DNA from: Planctomycetota bacterium
Lineage (GTDB): Bacteria > Planctomycetota > Planctomycetia > Planctomycetales > Planctomycetaceae
Length of the DNA stretch: 7,576 nt
NCBI GenBank assembly: GCA_024278285.1
Contig: JAJRTM010000617.1
Location: 1-7,576 of the forward strand
Direction of reading: 5' to 3'
The position numbers and the translations under genes are program-made. Shown in pieces: positions 1 through 3,837 of this stretch (the stretch's first letter is position 1; the number at the start of each line of letters is the position of its first letter). The notes beneath the pieces were generated by a model. The model was not told the DNA's origin and did no database searches. It was given only the letters and a program-made list of their open reading frames with translations.

Positions 1-1
1 G

Positions 2-55
2 CACGCCATCCTACGGAATAACCAAGCACTTAATGCCTACCTAAACAATAATTGA
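2..55 (+). CDS. Possible 3' end of an upstream gene (partial)
   Basis: One plus-strand frame is open from the window edge for 17 codons, reading HAILRNNQALNAYLNNN, then a TGA at 53-55. This stop lies nine bases before the xseA start, which fits an upstream gene in the same operon. The fragment is too short to identify a family. The other two plus frames also stop within the first 45 bases, so the frame choice rests only on the later stop and the tight spacing to xseA. Confidence 0.3.
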   Translation, partial: HAILRNNQALNAYLNNN

Positions 56-64
56 AACGTATTT

Positions 65-1282
65 ATGGAACGACAATCTCTTGAGCCGTTGACGGTTTCT
101 CAACTAACCCAGCAGGTTCGTGAACTGGTGGAATCGAATTTTGATCAGGTTGCCTGCCTGGGGGAGATTTCCAATTTGGTTCGCGCACGTTCCGGGCATA
201 TTTACTTCACGTTGAAGGATGAAAACGCACAGATTTCTGCGGTGATGTGGAAAGCTCGCGCCCAGAGATTAAAGTTTGAACTTCAAGATGGTTTGGAAGT
301 TGTGCTTGTCGGACCGATTCAAATTTATCCGCCGCGTGGCAGTTACCAGCTTAGTGTTGAACAAGCTTTCCCACAGGGACTCGGACCACTCGAACTGGCG
401 TTTCGGCAACTCCAGGAAAAACTGTCTGCGGAAGGTTTGTTCGATCCCGCCCGTAAACGTCCGCTGCCTCGCGTTCCGAAAAAAATTGCCTTAGTAACCA
501 GTGCAACCAGTGCCGCGGTTCGCGATATGTTGCAGGTCTTAACAAGTCGTTGGCCGCTGACGCATCTTGTCGTTGTTCCTGTTCCTGTTCAAGGACCAAC
601 CGCTGCGCCGAAAATTGCAGAAGGTTTGAGGCAAGCTGCCAGAATTCCGGATGTTGATTTAATCATCACCGGCAGAGGCGGCGGTTCGCTGGAAGACCTT
701 TGGCCATTCAATGAAGAAATTGTCGCCCGCGCCATCGCCGCTTCCCCGATTCCGATTATCAGCGCGGTCGGGCATGAAATTGATGTCAGTATTTCAGATC
801 TGGTTGCCGACCGCAGAGCACTCACGCCGACCGAAGCGGCTCAGATCGCGGTGCCAGATATTGCAGAAGTCAAAACGGAATTGTTTGATATTCATTCTCG
901 CCTGCAAGGCAGCTTGCGATTTCTTTCTCAACAAGCCAGAAGTCATCTCGATGCGATTGCCAATCGCAGAGTCTTTCAGCATCCTGTTGAACTTTTAAAC
1001 AAACCGCGTAGACTGCTCGATGAACAGGAGCAGCGTCTCACCAGAACAATTCAATCGCAATGTGAACGATCACAGGAACAATTACGAACTTTCGCCGCCC
1101 AGTTAGAGGCACTCAGTCCGTTAAAAGTCCTGGCTCGTGGATACTCTCTCACCACCGATGCAGAAACCGGTGCCTTGATTCGTTCGGCAAATAAATGTAA
1201 ACCGGGGCAAACGTTACGAACTCGATTAAATAAAGGCGAGCTAATCAGCTCAGTCATCGAAATTACATCAGAAGAAAAGTAA
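65..1282 (+). CDS. xseA: Exodeoxyribonuclease VII large subunit
   Basis: XseA is the catalytic subunit of exonuclease VII, a cytoplasmic metal-independent nuclease that degrades single-stranded DNA from both ends in mismatch repair and damage processing. The 405-residue product has an N-terminal OB-fold for ssDNA binding (about residues 9-105, with GEISNLVRARSGHIYFTLKD at 33-52). The nuclease core follows from about 133. It contains VTSATSAAVRD (144-154), GRGGGSLEDLWPFN (203-216), SAVGHEIDVSISDLVADRRA (233-252) and TPTEAA (254-259). D154, R204, H237 and D240 match the residues reported as essential in E. coli XseA (D155, R205, H238, D241, recalled from memory). A helical, probably coiled-coil stretch (about 265-350) leads to the conserved LSPLKVLARGYS (350-361). 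The protein is shorter than E. coli XseA (456 residues), mostly in the coiled-coil region. No clear Shine-Dalgarno precedes the ATG; the start is chosen because the OB-fold begins directly after it. The small subunit gene follows after a 258-base gap holding a palindromic repeat. Confidence 0.97.
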   Translation: MERQSLEPLTVSQLTQQVRELVESNFDQVACLGEISNLVRARSGHIYFTLKDENAQISAVMWKARAQRLKFELQDGLEVVLVGPIQIYPPRGSYQLSVEQAFPQGLGPLELAFRQLQEKLSAEGLFDPARKRPLPRVPKKIALVTSATSAAVRDMLQVLTSRWPLTHLVVVPVPVQGPTAAPKIAEGLRQAARIPDVDLIITGRGGGSLEDLWPFNEEIVARAIAASPIPIISAVGHEIDVSISDLVADRRALTPTEAAQIAVPDIAEVKTELFDIHSRLQGSLRFLSQQARSHLDAIANRRVFQHPVELLNKPRRLLDEQEQRLTRTIQSQCERSQEQLRTFAAQLEALSPLKVLARGYSLTTDAETGALIRSANKCKPGQTLRTRLNKGELISSVIEITSEEK

Positions 1283-1298
1283 GCCAGTTTGGAAATCA

Positions 1299-1457
1299 GG
1301 GTAGCCCGACCACTTTTAGTGGTTGGGTGCCGCCAGGCACAAGATGAATTCGCCATGTGAGTTAGATTTAATTTGAGCTTCCAATAATCTTGGAGACCAC
1401 ATGGCACATTCGTCTTGTTACTACGCAACCCAACCGCTAAAAGCGGATGGGCTACCC
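1299..1457. repeat. REPIN-like nested palindrome A, downstream of xseA
   Basis: This fills most of the 258-base gap between xseA and xseB. The outer arms 1299-1328 and 1428-1457 are inverted copies matching at 26 of 30 positions. A second inner pair, 1339-1359 and 1398-1418, matches at 18 of 21. Each outer arm also folds alone: 1305-1314 pairs with 1318-1327 around a TTT loop (one G-T wobble), and 1429-1438 pairs with 1442-1451 around an AAA loop (one A-A mismatch). Two of the four differences between the arms are compensatory: the left stem has CCACT/AGTGG where the right has CCGCT/AGCGG. GTAG (1301-1304) sits directly before the left hairpin and CTAC (1452-1455) directly after the right one. 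A small hairpin GTGCC/GGCAC lies at 1327-1340. No convincing gene lies inside. The layout matches REP doublets moved by RAYT transposases. A non-autonomous MITE or a structured transcript end are alternatives. The rest of the gap (1458-1540) is AT-rich and may hold an xseB promoter, but I see no strong -35/-10 pair. Confidence 0.8.
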
Positions 1458-1540
1458 AATTATTTTAATATATCCTGCCACTTTTTCGCAGCATTTCATT
1501 GATAAAATACTAACCTATCACAAAGATAAAGCACAAATAA

Positions 1541-1909
1541 ATGGCAAAAAAGAAGAAAACCGAACAGCAGCAATCACTTACTTTTGAAGAGTCTCTCGGG
1601 CAATTGCAGGAAATTGTTTCTCAACTCGAAGAGGGATCACTTGGTCTTGAAGAAGCTCTCGGGCGATATGAACAAGGGACCGGGTTGCTCAAGCATTGTT
1701 ATTCTGTTCTGGAAAGCGCAGAGCAAAAAATCGAACAACTAACTGGATTCAATCAGCAGGGCGAACCAGAATGCGAACCTTTCGACGCAACCGCCACTCA
1801 TAATCAACAGGAACAAAAAGCCGGGAGACGTAAGCAGGGAGCCGGTAAGAAAAAATCAGACGCTGATGAGATCAGTGATGATGCCTCGTCTGAACGAAAC
1901 TTATTTTGA
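1541..1909 (+). CDS. xseB: Exodeoxyribonuclease VII small subunit
   Basis: XseB is the small accessory subunit that binds the helical part of XseA in several copies to form active exonuclease VII. The 122-residue product carries the family signature at residues 13-68: LTFEESLGQLQEIVSQLEEG, then LGLEEALGRYEQG and LESAEQKIEQL, a two-helix hairpin. E. coli XseB is about 80 residues. The extra length here is a tail from about residue 75 that is rich in Q, K, D, E and S and looks disordered, with a basic patch (GRRKQGAGKKK) followed by an acidic stretch. The first residues are also lysine-rich (MAKKKK). No clear Shine-Dalgarno is visible. The stop is seven bases before the hisC ATG, so the two genes are probably co-transcribed. 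Identification is firm; any role for the charged tail is unknown. Confidence 0.95.
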   Translation: MAKKKKTEQQQSLTFEESLGQLQEIVSQLEEGSLGLEEALGRYEQGTGLLKHCYSVLESAEQKIEQLTGFNQQGEPECEPFDATATHNQQEQKAGRRKQGAGKKKSDADEISDDASSERNLF

Positions 1910-1916
1910 AAACGAT

Positions 1917-3011
1917 ATGAATAACAATCAACACATAACCTCTCTTTTTCGCCCCGATGTGCAGCGTTTAACCGGCTACATTCCGGGGGAACAACCGCAG
2001 GAATCTGGTTGGACGAAACTGAACACCAACGAAAATCCGTATCCTCCTTCGCCAAATGTTGTGAATGCGATTTGCAAAGCTGCAACATCGCCTCTCAATA
2101 AATATCCCGATCCGCTGGTCAAACATTTTCGAGAACTTGCCAGCGAACTGTTTCAGGTCGATCCCGATTGGATATTGCCGGGCAACGGAAGTGACGAAAT
2201 TCTGACGATCTTGCTGCGCAGCTTTGTCGATGCAGGAGAATCAATCGCATTCCCTTACCCCAGTTATATTTTGTATGGCACTCTGGCTGAAATCCAGGGA
2301 GCAAAGTACGAACATCTGCCTTTGAATACAGACTGGTCGTTCGCGCCCGGTGCAAAACAGATCGCTCGCAGAAGTAAAATGGTTTTTGTGCCAAACCCGA
2401 ATTCGCCTTCGGGAAATTGCTGGTCGGATGAAGAGTTACATTCGCTGATACCAGAAAAAGGGATTTTTGTTCTCGACGAAGCGTACGGCGATTTTCGGGA
2501 TTCCCCACATCGTGGCGAGTTCCTGCAATCTGAATTTGGGAAGCAGACCGTCATTACTCGAACGCTGAGTAAATCATATTCTCTGGCAGGAATTCGATTC
2601 GGTTTTGCAATCGCACATCCCGATATTATTACGGGAATGCGAAAAGTGAAGGATAGCTACAACTGCAATTCACTTTCTATCGCAGCAGCATGTGCAGCGA
2701 TTTCCGATCAACCATGGATGCAAAAAAACAAAGAGGCAATTTGCAAAACACGAACCCGGCTCGCAAAATCACTTTCTGAATTTGGTTTCGATGTCATGCC
2801 CAGTCAGGCGAATTTCCTCTGGTGTACGCATCAAGAGAAACCTCACAGCGAATTGTTTGAACAACTAAAACAACGCAAAATTCTGGTTCGATACATGAAG
2901 TTTGAACAAGCTGGCCCAGAGTTAAATCAAACCGTGGATGGCCTTCGAATTACCATCGGCACCGATGAGCAAATCGATACTTTAATCAATGCACTTAAAG
3001 AAATGGTATAG
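1917..3011 (+). CDS. hisC: Histidinol-phosphate aminotransferase
   Basis: HisC is a cytoplasmic PLP enzyme that transaminates imidazole acetol phosphate with glutamate to give L-histidinol phosphate in histidine synthesis. From the ATG at 1917 the product is 364 residues, a normal length for the family. Fold type I aminotransferase landmarks are in order: substrate loop NENPYPPSP (38-46), PLP phosphate site GNGSDE (89-94), FPYPSY (112-117), VPNPNSPSGN (158-167), LDEAYGDF (186-193), Schiff-base lysine K219 in TLSKSYSLAGIRFGF, KVKDSYNCNSLS (243-254), and carboxylate-binding R344 in GLRITIGT. An in-frame ATG at 1866 would add 17 residues and overlap xseB by 44 bases. I prefer 1917 because the extension is not HisC-like and 1917 lies just after the xseB stop. 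No Shine-Dalgarno is visible, so translation may be coupled to xseB. Some HisC-like enzymes use other aromatic or phosphonate substrates, and no other his gene is present here to confirm the pathway. Confidence 0.92.
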   Translation: MNNNQHITSLFRPDVQRLTGYIPGEQPQESGWTKLNTNENPYPPSPNVVNAICKAATSPLNKYPDPLVKHFRELASELFQVDPDWILPGNGSDEILTILLRSFVDAGESIAFPYPSYILYGTLAEIQGAKYEHLPLNTDWSFAPGAKQIARRSKMVFVPNPNSPSGNCWSDEELHSLIPEKGIFVLDEAYGDFRDSPHRGEFLQSEFGKQTVITRTLSKSYSLAGIRFGFAIAHPDIITGMRKVKDSYNCNSLSIAAACAAISDQPWMQKNKEAICKTRTRLAKSLSEFGFDVMPSQANFLWCTHQEKPHSELFEQLKQRKILVRYMKFEQAGPELNQTVDGLRITIGTDEQIDTLINALKEMV

Positions 3012-3033
3012 GCGCAGAGTTGTGTAACAGGGG

Positions 3034-3152
3034 CCTCAATTTATTCAAAAGGAGCACAGATATTCCTGTCTGTCTCGTACGAGCATGCTGTATTGTAGGC
3101 AGGCAAGAATGTCTGCCCTCCGTTCAAGAGAAGTTTTTTGAATAAATAGAGG
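3034..3152. repeat. Nested imperfect palindrome B between hisC and the small gene
   Basis: The outer arms 3034-3050 and 3136-3152 are inverted copies with 16 of 17 matches. The inner arms 3051-3075 and 3097-3121 match at 19 of 25, and three of the six differences would be T-G (U-G) wobble pairs in a folded plus-strand transcript. Each inner arm also forms its own hairpin: 3056-3062 pairs with 3067-3073 around TTCC, and 3099-3105 pairs with 3110-3116 around AGAA, both seven pairs with one wobble. GTAG (3095-3098) stands just before the right hairpin, but here it faces the centre rather than the outer edge. Perfect small palindromes CTCGTACGAG (3074-3083) and GCATGC (3083-3088) lie at the centre. 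The right outer arm contains the probable ribosome-binding site of the next gene. It could be a decayed REP-type doublet of another family, a MITE, or a regulatory/terminator structure after hisC. Confidence 0.65.
3148..3152 (+). promoter_or_regulatory. Probable ribosome-binding site held inside palindrome B
   Basis: AGAGG ends seven bases before the ATG at 3160, a good Shine-Dalgarno position and one of the few in this window. Its GAGG (3149-3152) is exactly complementary to CCTC at 3034-3037, the outer left arm of palindrome B. In a read-through transcript from hisC the site could therefore be paired and hidden. A transcript starting inside the loop would leave it free. The complementarity is seen directly; the regulation is inferred. 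Confidence 0.45.
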
Positions 3153-3159
3153 TTCCCTC

Positions 3160-3579
3160 ATGCCAGATGATTCTTCTATTCACCGAATTCGGCTAGCTGG
3201 CCCATGGGAAGTCGTAGCTGACGCTGGAAACAAGCGAGTGAAAATGCCTGCCGGTTGGCAAGAGGTATTAGGCAGCTACTGTGGATCAGCAATATTCAAG
3301 CGATCCTTCAATTCGCCTACCGGCTTGCAAAATCAGCGACTGTATATTGTTCTGCCTGCCACGCATTGCCGCGGTTCCGTCTGGCTGAACAATGTTTTGC
3401 TCGGAGAGTTCAATGATGAGAAGACCGATTCACAAAATGAATCTCAAGCAGAAACCAAGTTCGAAATCACCTCGTTGATCCAACAGCACAATCAACTAAA
3501 AATCGAATTAATCTGCCAGCCGCAGTTGCACCCCGAATGTGGTTTATGCTCACCGGTGATACTCGAAATTGTGCCGTGA
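3160..3579 (+). CDS. Small protein resembling a GH2-type jelly-roll (sugar-binding) module
   Basis: The 139-residue product has no signal peptide and no membrane segment, so it is probably cytoplasmic. It resembles the N-terminal galactose-binding-like beta-sandwich of glycoside hydrolase family 2 enzymes. LAGPWEV (12-18) opens the fold, followed by GSYCGSAIFKRSFN (38-51), LYIVLPATHCRGSVWLNN (61-78) with the typical 'V-W-L-N-x-x-x-L-G' turn (74-82), and FEITSLIQQHNQLKIEL (101-117), which matches the usual 'D-I-T-x-L-I-x-x-x-N-x-L' strand. No catalytic TIM barrel or other GH2 domain follows, so it is unlikely to be a hydrolase by itself. Five cysteines are present (41, 70, 119, 127, 130). The start is supported by the AGAGG site seven bases upstream. 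It faces the 995-residue gene and lies between two palindromic repeats. It could be a lone carbohydrate-binding module, a relic of a larger gene, or a planctomycetal family of unknown role. Confidence 0.7.
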   Translation: MPDDSSIHRIRLAGPWEVVADAGNKRVKMPAGWQEVLGSYCGSAIFKRSFNSPTGLQNQRLYIVLPATHCRGSVWLNNVLLGEFNDEKTDSQNESQAETKFEITSLIQQHNQLKIELICQPQLHPECGLCSPVILEIVP

Positions 3580-3671
3580 TCCTCTTGGAGGGTAGCCCAA
3601 TACTGTCCGAAAAAAGTTTGCGTAAGCTTCAAAACAATTCTACAAACCAAAATCTCCCTGGCAGGTTTATC

Positions 3672-3737
3672 GTAGGGTGCGTCGTGACGCACCAGATTCT
3701 CCGTGTGCAAAAAAAGGTGCGTCACGACGCACCCTAC
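3672..3737. repeat. REPIN-like perfect inverted repeat C between convergent genes
   Basis: Two 22-base arms (3672-3693 and 3716-3737) are exact inverted copies separated by a 22-base spacer with an A-run. Each arm starts from the outside with GTAG (CTAC on the right end, 3734-3737). It is followed by a perfect 8-base-pair hairpin with a 2-base centre: GGTGCGTC (3676-3683) with GACGCACC (3686-3693), and the mirror at 3716-3723 with 3726-3733. This GTAG-plus-hairpin arm, doubled head to head, is the classical form of a REP doublet. The perfect identity suggests recent insertion or strong constraint. The element sits between the ends of the small gene and the 995-residue gene, where it could also stop transcription from both sides. 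The flanks (3580-3671 and 3738-3837) hold no convincing gene. A single motif shared with repeat A (GGGTAGCCCA) appears at 3590. Confidence 0.85.
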
Positions 3738-3837
3738 AAAATGAACTCAATGAAAGAGGGAAGTAATTTCAGGACTATCCCTAAGACACAACAGTGTAAC
3801 TGGCAACAACTTAAGAAATTCACCAGGCCTGTCCGAC

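Noticed and set aside
1051..1428. Minus-strand open frame of 125 codons overlapping the xseA end and repeat A
   Set aside because: It is antisense to the conserved C-terminus of XseA and runs through the palindrome. The translation has no recognisable domain.
1480..1508. Sigma-70-like promoter before xseB (TAAAAT at 1503)
   Set aside because: The -10-like hexamer has no acceptable -35 at the proper distance; AT-rich sequence alone explains it.
1866..1916. Longer HisC starting at ATG 1866
   Set aside because: The extra 17 residues lie within the xseB coding end and do not look like a HisC N-terminus; ATG 1917 directly follows the xseB stop.
1299..3737. CRISPR array or insertion sequence as explanation of the repeats
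   Set aside because: Arms are inverted pairs of differing families, not regularly spaced direct repeats, and no transposase frame or cas gene is present.
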